From CAZMCT01 sp964564785 (GTDB taxonomy: Bacteria > Planctomycetota > Phycisphaerae > UBA1845 > Fen-1342), in assembly GCA_964564785.1 (NCBI GenBank), contig CAZMCT010000004.1:1-64000 (forward strand): a stretch of DNA of 64,000 nucleotides. Reading direction: 5' to 3'. This document shows, piece by piece, positions 26,111-34,914 of this stretch. Each line of letters opens with the position of its first letter. The stretch's first letter is position 1. Both the position numbers and the translations under genes were made by a program. Below the pieces are notes generated by a model. It had not been told where the DNA came from. It searched no databases and saw nothing but the letters and a program-made list of their open reading frames with translations.

Positions 26111-26608
26111 CTACAAGAGCTCGGCGATCGGGCGGATGTGCCGGGCGAATTCGGCGACCGGCATGTTCACCGTACCCCATTTCGGGCTGCGAATCCGAGC
26201 ACAGTGGCAGTACTCGCCGAGCGGGATGCCTGTGAAGACGTAGCGGGCGTCGCGGAAGATGTGGACGAGCTCGGCCGGCGGGTCGCTGACGGTCTCGAGC
26301 CGATAGGCGAAGACCAGCAAGCCTGCAAACCCCGGTCCGAACACCTCCTGCCACTGCCGCAGGCCGTCCAGGTCCGCCTGAGTGACCCAGTTTTCCCACC
26401 TCCGCCCGGCGCCGCGCCCGCCCCAGCGGCGGCCCTTTACGTCCACGAGCCAGTTCGGCCGGGCCGCAGCGTAAACGATGAAGTCGAAGCTCTTCAGCCG
26501 GGCGTCGCGGAAGGCGGCGCGTTTGGCTTCGTCGACGGCCACATAGGGCACCTCGCGGCTGCGGAGGTAGTGCTCGAAGGCGGCCTCGTAAACGATGTGG
26601 GCCTTCAC
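26111..26608 (-). CDS. HYExAFE-family protein, PD-(D/E)XK nuclease-like
   Basis: 165 aa from GTG 26608. It begins VKAHIVYEAAFEHYLRSREVPYVAVDEAKR, close to the planctomycete HYExAFE family (V replaces the first H). A possible nuclease core follows: FDFIVYAARPNWLVDVKGRRW, with D and DxK spaced as in PD-(D/E)XK enzymes. ATG 26617 would add MPH but lies inside a TATCAT -10 box whose 7-nt spacing fits GTG 26608, so the GTG is preferred. Function unknown; nucleic-acid cleavage is inferred from the motif alone. Confidence 0.7.
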   Translation of the reverse strand: MKAHIVYEAAFEHYLRSREVPYVAVDEAKRAAFRDARLKSFDFIVYAAARPNWLVDVKGRRWGGRGAGRRWENWVTQADLDGLRQWQEVFGPGFAGLLVFAYRLETVSDPPAELVHIFRDARYVFTGIPLGEYCHCARIRSPKWGTVNMPVAEFARHIRPIAELL

Positions 26609-26615
26609 GTGGGGC

Positions 26616-26621
26616 ATGATA
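26616..26621 (-). promoter_or_regulatory. -10 box TATCAT of leaderless HYExAFE gene
   Basis: TATCAT on the minus strand, 7 nt before GTG 26608. It overlaps the alternative ATG 26617, which argues against that start. Confidence 0.45.
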
Positions 26622-26842
26622 GCGTGTGATGACGCCCGGCAAAGGGAGCCAGAACCGGTAGGGCGCGGCAGTCGGGCGGCTGGCATGGGCGGCTTGCCCG
26701 CATCGCCGGGTCACGCTTGCGGGGGGAATGCCGCTTGCTTGCGGTCGCAGCCGGGCTTGGGTGCCTTTGGTCGCGGCTCGGATTTGCACGCCGGCTGCCG
26801 GCCGGTATGATGCGTCCGTTCCCTCCAGTTGCGAGAGTCCGC

Positions 26843-27595
26843 GTGGACGTCGTGGCAGTGATCCCGGCCCGCTACGGCTCGACCCGTTTCCCCGGAAAAC
26901 CCCTCGCCCGAGGAACCGGCCGCTACCTGATCGAGCACGTGGTGGACAGAGTCCGCGCGGCGCGTCTGATCCGCCGCTGCATCGTGGCAACGGACGACGA
27001 GCGGATCGCGAGCGCGGTGCGGAGCTTCGGGGGCGAGGCGGCGCTGACGCGCGCGGACCACGTCAGCGGGACGGATCGAATTGCGGAAGTGGTTGCCGGC
27101 CTGCCGGGGGCAGACGACGACGTGATTCTCAACGTCCAGGGGGACGAGCCTGAGATCGAGCCGAGCTATCTCGACCGGCTGGCAGCCCGCCTGGCGCGTG
27201 AACCGCGGGACTGCCCCATGGCCACGCTGGCCTGCCCATTTCCGGCGGAGGGGGACCCACGCGATCCGAACGCGGTGAAAGTCGTGGTGAATTCGGCGGG
27301 CCGAGCGCTGTATTTCTCCCGGGCTTTGATACCATACTGGCGGGAGCCGTGTGGAAGCGGCCGCCCGCCCGGGTGCCTGCTGCACCTGGGGGTGTACGCC
27401 TACCGCCGCGCGTTCCTTCTCGAGCTTGCCACGTGGCAGCCGGGTGGGCTGGAACAGGTCGAGAAACTCGAGCAGCTACGCGTGCTGGAACGTGGCACGG
27501 CGCTGGCGGTCGAGATTGTGGAACACGCTTGCGTTGGGATCGACACGCCCGCGGACTATGAGCGGTTCGTGGCGCGATTCCAGCGGAGGAGTTGA
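26843..27595 (+). CDS. kdsB: 3-deoxy-manno-octulosonate cytidylyltransferase
   Basis: A 250-aa enzyme making CMP-Kdo from CTP and Kdo for lipopolysaccharide. Motifs: VIPARYGSTRFPGKPLA (nucleotide loop), CIVATDDERI, VSGTDRIAEV, ILNVQGDEPEI, LHLGVYAYRR and the C-terminal GIDTPADYER. GTG 26843 is preferred over ATG 26807 because the latter overlaps TATGAT (26806-26811), a likely -10 box. Next on the strand is pyrG, which supplies its substrate CTP; the pair is a common association in Gram-negatives. Confidence 0.95.
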   Translation: MDVVAVIPARYGSTRFPGKPLARGTGRYLIEHVVDRVRAARLIRRCIVATDDERIASAVRSFGGEAALTRADHVSGTDRIAEVVAGLPGADDDVILNVQGDEPEIEPSYLDRLAARLAREPRDCPMATLACPFPAEGDPRDPNAVKVVVNSAGRALYFSRALIPYWREPCGSGRPPGCLLHLGVYAYRRAFLLELATWQPGGLEQVEKLEQLRVLERGTALAVEIVEHACVGIDTPADYERFVARFQRRS

Positions 27596-27676
27596 GCGAT
27601 CGTGCGGGGCCGGGCGACCGGCCGCCGCGGGATGTAAGCAGCGGCCGCGAGCCGCCGTGGAAGGCTGGGACACGCA

Positions 27677-29485
27677 ATGGATAGCGATCGCCTGCTGGAG
27701 TCGATTCGTGACCAGTCGGGGGACACGGAGTTCTATCTGCCGCTGCCGGCGGGGTACAAGCCGGGCACCACGAAGTTCGTGGCGGTCTTCGGGACGGTGA
27801 TGAGCGGGCTGGGCAAGGGGATCTTCAACTCGTCGCTGGCGCGGTGTCTGAAGGACAAGGGGCTAGTGGTCGCGCCGATCAAGCTCGAGGGGTACCTGAA
27901 CATCGACTCGGGGACGCTGAACCCGTTCCGGCATGGTGAGGTCTTCGTGCTGGACGACGGGACCGAGTGCGACATGGACCTGGGGACGTACGAGCGGGCG
28001 CTGGACCAGGACCTGAGCCGGTTGAATTTCGCGACCAGCGGGCAGATCTACCGCCGCGTGCTGGAGCGTGAGCGGACGGGGGCGTACCTGGGCCGCGACG
28101 TGCAGATGATCCCGCACGTGACGGGCGAGGTGAAGAATCGCCTGCGTGAGCTGGCGCTGGCGACGCGGGCGGACGTGGTGTTCGTCGAGATCGGCGGGAC
28201 GGTCGGGGACGTCGAGAACGCCCACTACATCGAGGCCATGCGGCAGCTCGCGTTCGAGGAGGGTCCGCGGAGCGTGTGCTTTGTCGCGCTGACGTACGTG
28301 CTCGAGCCGGCCATCCTGGGCGAACAGAAAAGCAAGGCCGCGCAGCTCGGCATCCGCCGGTTGCTGGAGTGCGGGATCCAGCCGCACATCATCGCCTGCC
28401 GGGCACACACGCCGGTGACCCGGAAGGTGCGTGAAAAAATCGCCCTGTTCAGCAACGTCCCGCCCGAGCGGGTTTTCAGCATGCATGACTGCGAGAGCGT
28501 CTACCTGATCCCCGAGCTGCTGCGCGGGGCGGGCTACGACAAGGCGGTCATGGAGTGGCTGGAGCTCAAGCCGCGGCTGGATGAGGCGGCCGAGCGAACA
28601 GCCCGCGAGGCGTGGCTGGGATACCTGACCCGCATGCGCAACGCGACGCGCGAGGTCTCCATCGGGATTACCGGCAAGTACACCGCCGTCCGCGACGCGT
28701 ACGCGAGCATCCTCAAGGCCCTCGAGCACTCCGGCGTCGCCCTCGGCTGCAAGGTGCACGTCCGCTGGGTCGACACGTCCGAGCTGACGGACGAGACCGC
28801 CGCCGACGCCCTCGGCGAACTGCACGGCATCATCGTCCCCGGCGCATTCGGCACGCGCGGCGCCGAGGGCAAGATCGCCTGCCTCAAATATGCCCGGCTG
28901 CACCGCCTGCCCTGCCTAGGCATCTGCTACGGCTTCCAGATGGCCGTCATCGAGTTCGCCCGCAACGTCTGCGGCATGTCCGATGCGAACTCGACCGAGA
29001 TCGACAACGAGTGTCGTTTCCCCGTCATCAACCTCCTGCCCGAGCAGAAGGCCATCGAGGGCCTCGGGGGCACGATGCGGCTGGGCGGCCACGACATCGC
29101 CGCCCGCGCCGGCACGCTGGCCGAGCGGATGTTCGGCCCCCGCACCCGCATGCGTTTTCGGCACCGCTATGAGGTCGATCCGCGCTACATCCCCCAACTC
29201 GAGGCCGCCGGGATGATCTTCTCCGGCAAGAGCCCGCGGGCCGAGATCATGAACGTCCTCGAGCTGCGGCCCGACCTGCACCCCTACTACGTCGGCACCC
29301 AGGCCCACCCCGAACTCACCAGCCGCCCGCTGTCGCCCCACCCCATGTTCCTCGGGCTGGTCCACGCCGCACTCCGCCGCGCCTACGCCGACTATGACGA
29401 GCCCCTGGTCTACCCGGCCGAAGAGGCCGCGGCTGACGAAGCCAACGCCGGGCGAACCGCCCGCGTGAGCTCCGTCCCGCGCTGA
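27677..29485 (+). CDS. pyrG: CTP synthase (divergent)
   Basis: 602 aa, longer than the usual ~540, with an N-terminal extension of about 30 residues. The synthetase domain has VFGTVMSGLGKGIF (P-loop region, 38-50), IKLEGYLNIDSGTLNPFRHGEVF and EIGGTVGDVE. The glutaminase domain has C417 in GICYGFQ and a late HPELTSRPLSPHP. Several normally invariant stretches differ from the E. coli-type enzyme as I recall it: GGVVSSLGKG is GTVMSGLGKG, KLDPY is KLEGY, and the UTP-site KTKPTQHS is KSKAAQLG. Catalytic residues seem kept, so it is probably functional but from a deviating clade. Confidence 0.92.
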   Translation: MDSDRLLESIRDQSGDTEFYLPLPAGYKPGTTKFVAVFGTVMSGLGKGIFNSSLARCLKDKGLVVAPIKLEGYLNIDSGTLNPFRHGEVFVLDDGTECDMDLGTYERALDQDLSRLNFATSGQIYRRVLERERTGAYLGRDVQMIPHVTGEVKNRLRELALATRADVVFVEIGGTVGDVENAHYIEAMRQLAFEEGPRSVCFVALTYVLEPAILGEQKSKAAQLGIRRLLECGIQPHIIACRAHTPVTRKVREKIALFSNVPPERVFSMHDCESVYLIPELLRGAGYDKAVMEWLELKPRLDEAAERTAREAWLGYLTRMRNATREVSIGITGKYTAVRDAYASILKALEHSGVALGCKVHVRWVDTSELTDETAADALGELHGIIVPGAFGTRGAEGKIACLKYARLHRLPCLGICYGFQMAVIEFARNVCGMSDANSTEIDNECRFPVINLLPEQKAIEGLGGTMRLGGHDIAARAGTLAERMFGPRTRMRFRHRYEVDPRYIPQLEAAGMIFSGKSPRAEIMNVLELRPDLHPYYVGTQAHPELTSRPLSPHPMFLGLVHAALRRAYADYDEPLVYPAEEAAADEANAGRTARVSSVPR

Positions 29486-29624
29486 GGCGGCCGCCGCGCA
29501 TGCCGGAGTATCGAGTTATCGCCCCTGCCCACCCGCGGCGGCGGCCCGCCTGACGAAAACGCCGCAATCTCCGCTCAACCCGAGCGTTATACTGGAGCGC
29601 AGGCCGCGCGCCGCGCGACACGCA

Positions 29625-31202
29625 ATGAGCCATTTCAGCAGCATTTTCCGAATGCCGCTCGTCGTGGCGGCGGTGGCGGCCACGGCCGGTCTGGCGGCCG
29701 CGCAAGTCGTTCGGCCGTACGAACGCGAGGACTGGCCCATCTCGGGCAACGCGGTGGACGAGCAGGCGCAGGCCGCGTGGCAGGCGGCAGGGATTGAGTC
29801 GGCGCGGCCGTGCTCCGACGAAGTGTTCGTCCGGCGGGTATTTCTCGACGTGATTGGCACGCTGCCGACGCCGGCCGAGGTGGGGCAGTTCCTCAATGAT
29901 TCCGCGCCGGACAGGCGGGCGAAGCTGATCGAGGCGCTGTTGGCGCGCGACGAGTTCGCGGATTATTGGTCGTTGAAGTGGTGCGACTTGCTGCGGGTCA
30001 AGTCCGAGTTTCCGATCAACCTGTGGCCCAACGCCGTGCAGGCGTATCACCGCTGGGTCCGCGACGCCCTGGCGCGAAACACGCCCTACGACCGGTTTGC
30101 CCGCGAGTTACTGACGGCCAGCGGCAGCAACTTCCGGGTGCCGCCGGTGAACTTCTACCGGGCGGCGGCCAGCCGCGAACCGGCCGGCCTGGCGGCTGTG
30201 GTGGCGCTGACGTTCATGGGAACGCGACTGGACCGGTGGTCGGCCGCGGATCGCCAGGCGCTGGAGGCGTTCTTCTCGCGGGTGGCGTGCAAAACAACCG
30301 GCGAGTGGAAGGAGGAGATCATCTACCTGGACCCGTCGCCGCGGGGCCCGCTGGAGGCGGTGCTGCCGGACGGGACTCGGGTCACGATCGCCGCGGGCGA
30401 GGATCCGCGAAAGGTCTTCGCCGATTGGCTGATCCGGGCGGACAACCCGTGGTTTGCGCGGGCGGCGGTGAACCGCGTGTGGGCGTGGCTGCTGGGGCGG
30501 GGGATCATCCACGAGCCCGATGACATCCGGCCGGACAATCCTCCCGCGAACGCGGGGCTGCTGGAACTGCTGGAGCGGGAATTGGTTCGGTCGGGCTACG
30601 ACCTGAAACACGTGTACCGGTTGATCCTGAACTCGCGGACGTATCAGCAGTCGTCGATCGGGCGGAGTGCCGACCCGCAGGCCGAGGCATTGTTCGCATA
30701 CTACCCGGTGCGGCGGCTGGACGCGGAGGTGCTGATCGACGCGCTCTGTCAGGTGTTCGGCGGCGGCGAGAGCTACACCAGCGCGATTCCGGAGCCGTTC
30801 ACCGTGATTCCGGAAGGAGAACGGACCATCACGCTTGCGGACGGCAGCATCACCAGCCCGTTTCTCGAGCTGTTCGGCCGGCCGGCGCGTGATTCCGGGC
30901 TGATGTCGGAGCGGAACAACCAGCCGACCGTTGAACAGCGGTTGCACTTGCTGAATTCGAGCCAGGTGCTCAAGCGGATCGGGAACAGCCCGCGGCTACG
31001 CGAAATCGTCTCGTCCGGTGGGCGGGACCGGCCGCGGATGATCCGGGCGCTTTACCTGCGGGTGTTGTCGCGTGAGCCGACAGCGGCGGAGTTGGAAACG
31101 GCGGAGGATTACTTTCGTGGTCGGGGCCCGAAACCCCGCGAGGCTTTGGACGATCTGGCATGGGCACTGATCAACACCAAGGAATTCCTGTACCGGCACT
31201 GA
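29625..31202 (+). CDS. DUF1549/DUF1553 secreted protein
   Basis: 525 aa with signal peptide (LVVAAVAATAGLAAAQ). The DUF1549 part (about 40-250) starts with VFVRRVFLDVIGTLPTPAEVGQFL and has ALLARDEFADYWSLKWCDLLRVKSE. DUF1553 follows (DNPWFARAAVNRVWAWLLGRGI ... YPVRRLDAEVLIDALCQVFGG ... INTKEFLYRH). This pair, with DUF1501 next, is a hallmark of planctomycetes. The role is unknown, with an extracytoplasmic polysaccharide-related function often proposed. No cytochrome CxxCH motif is present. A TATACT box is at 29588-29593. First gene of a four-gene overlapping operon. Confidence 0.9.
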   Translation: MSHFSSIFRMPLVVAAVAATAGLAAAQVVRPYEREDWPISGNAVDEQAQAAWQAAGIESARPCSDEVFVRRVFLDVIGTLPTPAEVGQFLNDSAPDRRAKLIEALLARDEFADYWSLKWCDLLRVKSEFPINLWPNAVQAYHRWVRDALARNTPYDRFARELLTASGSNFRVPPVNFYRAAASREPAGLAAVVALTFMGTRLDRWSAADRQALEAFFSRVACKTTGEWKEEIIYLDPSPRGPLEAVLPDGTRVTIAAGEDPRKVFADWLIRADNPWFARAAVNRVWAWLLGRGIIHEPDDIRPDNPPANAGLLELLERELVRSGYDLKHVYRLILNSRTYQQSSIGRSADPQAEALFAYYPVRRLDAEVLIDALCQVFGGGESYTSAIPEPFTVIPEGERTITLADGSITSPFLELFGRPARDSGLMSERNNQPTVEQRLHLLNSSQVLKRIGNSPRLREIVSSGGRDRPRMIRALYLRVLSREPTAAELETAEDYFRGRGPKPREALDDLAWALINTKEFLYRH

Positions 31203-32524
31203 CGGCCGGCCTGACGCGTCGCGAGGCCCTGCGTTGGGGGCTGCTCGGCGCCGGCGGGCTGCTGCTCGGGCGGGTGAGCGGTCTACGGGCGCAGGAGGCG
31301 TCGGCCGTCCGCGCTCCACGGGCGCGGGCGGTGATTCAGATTTGGATGTGGGGCGGGCCGGCCCATCTCGACACATTCGATCCGAAGCCCGAGGCGGGCA
31401 GCGACTACTGCGGCCCGCTCACCAACCCGATCGAGACGAACGTGGCGGGGATCCGCATCGGGGAGCTGCTGCCGCTACTGGCCCGGCAGGCGGACAAATA
31501 CGCGATCATTCGCAGCATGACGCACGGCGTAAACGCCCACGAGACGGCGGCGTACCTGGTGCAGACCGGGCGGCCGCCGGACCGGCTGGTGTATCCGAGC
31601 GTGGGGGCGGTGGTGTCGCTCCTGCGGGGTTACGACCACGGTTACGCGGGGATCGTGCCACCGTACATCGTGCTGACGGAGTCGCAGGGGCGTTTCTCGG
31701 AGGCGGGGTTCCTCGGCCAGCGCTACAAGCCGTTCGTGACGGGCGGCGACCCGAACGCGGCCCGCTTCGCGGTCGAGGGACTGGTCGCGCCGGACATCTC
31801 GGACGCGCGGCAGCAGCGGCGGCGCGACCTGCTGCACCGGCTGGACGTTCTGGGGGCGGCGATGCCGTCGAATCCGCAGTTCGCGCGGCTCGACCAGTGC
31901 GAAGAAAGCGCCTACGGGCTGATGTTCGGCGAGGCCCGTCGCCTGTTCGACCTGTCGGCGGAGAGCGACGAGCTGCGCGAGCGTTATGGTCGCAACACGT
32001 TCGGTCAGTCGTGCCTGGTCGCCCGGCGGCTGGTCGAGGCCGGCGTGCCGTATGTGACGATCAACTACCGGGGCTGGGACACGCACAAGCAGCACTTCCA
32101 GGTCATGCGTCGCCGGCTGCCCGAGCTGGATCAGGGGATGGCGACGCTGCTGGCCGACCTGGCGGAGCGGGGGCTTCTGGAGCGGACCATCGTCTGGTGG
32201 AGCGGCGAGTTCGGGCGCACGCCGCGTGTGCAGTGGGAGCCGCCGTGGAACGGGGGTCGCGGCCACTACGGCAAGTGCTTCAGCGCGGTGGTCGCCGGCG
32301 GCGGATTTGCCGGCGGGCGGGTCGTGGGGGCCTCGAACGCCACCGGCGAGGAGGTGGCGGAACGACCGGTGTACCCCGTCGACCTGATCGGCAGCATCTA
32401 CGAGTTGCTGGGAATCGATCCGGACGGGCCGTTGCCGAACCCGCGCGGCCTCGATGTTCAACTGCTGCCGCCGGCCGACAGCGTTCCGCACGGCGGCCGG
32501 CTGCGGGAGATCATGCCGGCATGA
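31160..32524 (+). CDS. DUF1501 protein (Tat-exported, sulfatase-like fold)
   Basis: 454 aa. The twin-arginine signal TRREALRWGLLGAGGLLLG lies at about residues 19-37. The mature part starts AVIQIWMWGGPAHLDTFDPKPEAG and has MTHGVNAHETAAYLVQTG, GWDTHKQHFQVMRRRLPELD and a C-terminal WWSGEFGRTPRVQW, all family motifs. DUF1501 belongs to the alkaline-phosphatase-like superfamily. The start at 31160 overlaps the DUF1549/1553 gene by 43 nt; no later ATG precedes the Tat motif. The last 4 nt (ATGA) overlap the next gene. Confidence 0.9.
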   Translation: MGTDQHQGIPVPALTAGLTRREALRWGLLGAGGLLLGRVSGLRAQEASAVRAPRARAVIQIWMWGGPAHLDTFDPKPEAGSDYCGPLTNPIETNVAGIRIGELLPLLARQADKYAIIRSMTHGVNAHETAAYLVQTGRPPDRLVYPSVGAVVSLLRGYDHGYAGIVPPYIVLTESQGRFSEAGFLGQRYKPFVTGGDPNAARFAVEGLVAPDISDARQQRRRDLLHRLDVLGAAMPSNPQFARLDQCEESAYGLMFGEARRLFDLSAESDELRERYGRNTFGQSCLVARRLVEAGVPYVTINYRGWDTHKQHFQVMRRRLPELDQGMATLLADLAERGLLERTIVWWSGEFGRTPRVQWEPPWNGGRGHYGKCFSAVVAGGGFAGGRVVGASNATGEEVAERPVYPVDLIGSIYELLGIDPDGPLPNPRGLDVQLLPPADSVPHGGRLREIMPA

Positions 32525-34914
32525 GCGCGGCTCGGCGAGTACTGGCGTTGGTGCTGCTTGCGTGCGGGGCGGGCGCGTGGGGCCAATCGGAGCGCGTCGA
32601 TCCGCACCTTGCGTATCTGTACCCCGCCGGCGGCCGGCAGAACTCGACCGTGCGGGTCACGCTTGGGGGCCAGAATCTCCGGGGAGTCACGGATGTCCGC
32701 ATTTCGGGGGCGGGCGTGCGCGCGCAGGTCCTCGAGCATTTTCCGCCGCTGCGGAACATCGAGGCCGAGCAGCGTGAGGCGCTGGTGCGAACGCTCCGGG
32801 ATTTGATGCTGCGTCGTTGGGCAGAACTGAAGGGCGGCGGAAGCGACGATCCGCTGCCGCCGGCGCTGCGCGAGCTGCGGCGGGGCGCGGCCGAGACCGA
32901 GCCCTCGCCGACCACGGCCCCGACCGAACTACCGCGGCATCCGCTGCTGTACGACCTCGAGCACAAGAGCCTGCGCGAGCTGGTGCACGTGCGCCACATG
33001 CTCGCCGAACTGCGCAAGGGGCCGCCGAACAACCAACTCGCGGAATCCGTGCTGATCGAGGTGACCATCGACCGCGACGCGGAGCCGGGCGAGCGCGAGT
33101 TGCGGCTGCTGGGGCGGTTCGGCCTGACGAATCCGATGGTTTTCGAGGTAGGTGCGTTACGGGAAGTCTGCGAACTCGAGCTGGAAGAGTCGCGGCTGGC
33201 CGAGTTTCTGCCGGCCGAGCCGCCGCTCGAGCTGCCGGTGGTGCTCAACGGGCAGATTCTGTCGGGCGACGTCGACCGGTTCCGGTTCAAGGCCGCCGCG
33301 GGTCAGGGATTGGTGGTGGAGACGCACGCCCGACGGCTGATTCCGTTCCTGGCGGATGCGGTGCCGGGCTGGTTCCAGGCGACGGTATCGGTTTACGACG
33401 CGGAGGGAAAGGAGGTCGCCTTCGGCGATGATTACCGCTTCGACCCGGACCCGGTCTTGTATTATCAGGTTCCGGCCGACGGCGAATACGAGCTGGAGAT
33501 CCGCGACGCGATCTACCGCGGGCGGCAGGATTTCGTGTACCGCGTAACGCTGGGCGAGCAGCCGTTCATTCGTGCGCTGTTTCCGCTAGGAACGCGGGCA
33601 GGGCACAAGCGCTATGTCGAGATCGAGGGCTGGAACCTGACCACCAAGCGTCTGCTGCTCGACCCGGGTGGAGAAGGCGAGGTGATCCGGCAGCGGCGCC
33701 TCGGCCTGGGCAAGCGGGCGTCGAATCGCGTGACGTTCGCGGTAGACGACCTGCCCACGCTGCCGGAAGCGGAGGACAACGACACGCCGGCCGACGCCCA
33801 GCGGGTCGCCCTGCCGCGGATCGTGGACGGGCGGATCGACGTGCCCGGGGACGTCGACATGTTCCAGTTCGCAGGTCGGGCGGGCTGCGAGGTGGTCGCC
33901 GAGATCACCGCCCGCCGGCTCAACTCGCCGCTTGACTCGCTGGTGCGTCTGCTTGACGCGTACGGGAACGTGCTGGCCTGGAACGACGATTACGAGCACA
34001 AGGACGGCTTTCTGCATCTGGAGATGGGCTTGCTGACGCACAGTGCGGATTCCTACGTGCGGGCCGCGCTGCCGGCCGACGGCGTCTACTTCGTCCAGGT
34101 CGCGGACGCGCAAGGCCAGGGCGGCCCGGCCCACGGCTACCGCCTGCGAATCTCGCCCCCGCAGCCGGACTTCGCCCTGCGCGTGACGCCGGCGAGCGTG
34201 AACATCAGCGGTACTGGGTCGGCTCCGCTCTGCGTCTACGCGCTGCGAAAGGACGGATTCGAGGGCGACATCGACGTCGTGCTCGAGGACGCCCCGCCGG
34301 GCTTCCGGCTCGACGGCGCGACGCTCCCCGCCGGCCGCGACCGGATCCGCATGACGCTCTCCGCACCCCCGCTGAAGGTCGAGGAGCCGGTCGTGCTGCG
34401 GCTGGTCGGTCGCGCCCGCATCGGCACACAGACGGTCGCCCGGCCCGTGACGCCCGCCGAGGATGTGATGCAGGCGTTCCTGTACCGGCACCTGGTGCCG
34501 GCGCAGGAGCTGATGGTCACTGCCCGCGGCCGGCGGCTGCCGGCGGTGGGAATGGCGGCTGTCGGCGGGACCCCCGTGCACATTCCGCCGGGGGGCTCGG
34601 CGGAAGTCCAGGTCCGGATGCCGCCGCGGCTGCTGGAGCGCGGCCTCGAGCTGCGGCTCAGCGAACCACCGGCCGGAGTGACGCTTGCGGAGGTGCAACC
34701 CGGGCCCGGCCGCGTGCAGCTCGTGCTGCGCGCCGATCTGGAGGCCGCACAGCCGGGGACGACGGACAACCTGATCGTGGAAGCGTTCATGGAGCTGCCG
34801 CGCGGGCCACGGGAGCCGTCGCAGGGCCCGCGGCGGGTGTCCGCCGGTTGTCTGCCAGCTATTCCGATCGTGATTGATGATCCGCAGCAGGCGGCCGCTC
34901 CGAGACGACCATGA
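32521..34914 (+). CDS. Secreted PPC-domain protein
   Basis: 797 aa with signal peptide (RRVLALVLLACGAGAWGQ). After an IPT/TIG-like start (YLYPAGGRQNSTVRVTLGGQNLRGVTDVRI) come two pre-peptidase C-terminal-like beta domains (about 240-345, LNGQILSGDVDRFRFKAAAGQ; and about 425-535, DGRIDVPGDVDMFQFAGRAG). The C-terminal third is more beta-sandwich with no catalytic motif. Such proteins commonly accompany DUF1549/DUF1501 in planctomycetes. The start at ATG 32521 overlaps the previous stop (ATGA); the open frame upstream of it is only a shadow of the DUF1501 gene. Confidence 0.88.
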   Translation: MSAARRVLALVLLACGAGAWGQSERVDPHLAYLYPAGGRQNSTVRVTLGGQNLRGVTDVRISGAGVRAQVLEHFPPLRNIEAEQREALVRTLRDLMLRRWAELKGGGSDDPLPPALRELRRGAAETEPSPTTAPTELPRHPLLYDLEHKSLRELVHVRHMLAELRKGPPNNQLAESVLIEVTIDRDAEPGERELRLLGRFGLTNPMVFEVGALREVCELELEESRLAEFLPAEPPLELPVVLNGQILSGDVDRFRFKAAAGQGLVVETHARRLIPFLADAVPGWFQATVSVYDAEGKEVAFGDDYRFDPDPVLYYQVPADGEYELEIRDAIYRGRQDFVYRVTLGEQPFIRALFPLGTRAGHKRYVEIEGWNLTTKRLLLDPGGEGEVIRQRRLGLGKRASNRVTFAVDDLPTLPEAEDNDTPADAQRVALPRIVDGRIDVPGDVDMFQFAGRAGCEVVAEITARRLNSPLDSLVRLLDAYGNVLAWNDDYEHKDGFLHLEMGLLTHSADSYVRAALPADGVYFVQVADAQGQGGPAHGYRLRISPPQPDFALRVTPASVNISGTGSAPLCVYALRKDGFEGDIDVVLEDAPPGFRLDGATLPAGRDRIRMTLSAPPLKVEEPVVLRLVGRARIGTQTVARPVTPAEDVMQAFLYRHLVPAQELMVTARGRRLPAVGMAAVGGTPVHIPPGGSAEVQVRMPPRLLERGLELRLSEPPAGVTLAEVQPGPGRVQLVLRADLEAAQPGTTDNLIVEAFMELPRGPREPSQGPRRVSAGCLPAIPIVIDDPQQAAAPRRP

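Noticed and set aside
31234..32520. Upstream ~429 codons of the long open frame that contains the PPC-domain gene
   Set aside because: This part is a frame-shifted shadow of the DUF1501 gene (Gly/Ala/Arg-rich); the real start is ATG 32521 with a signal peptide.
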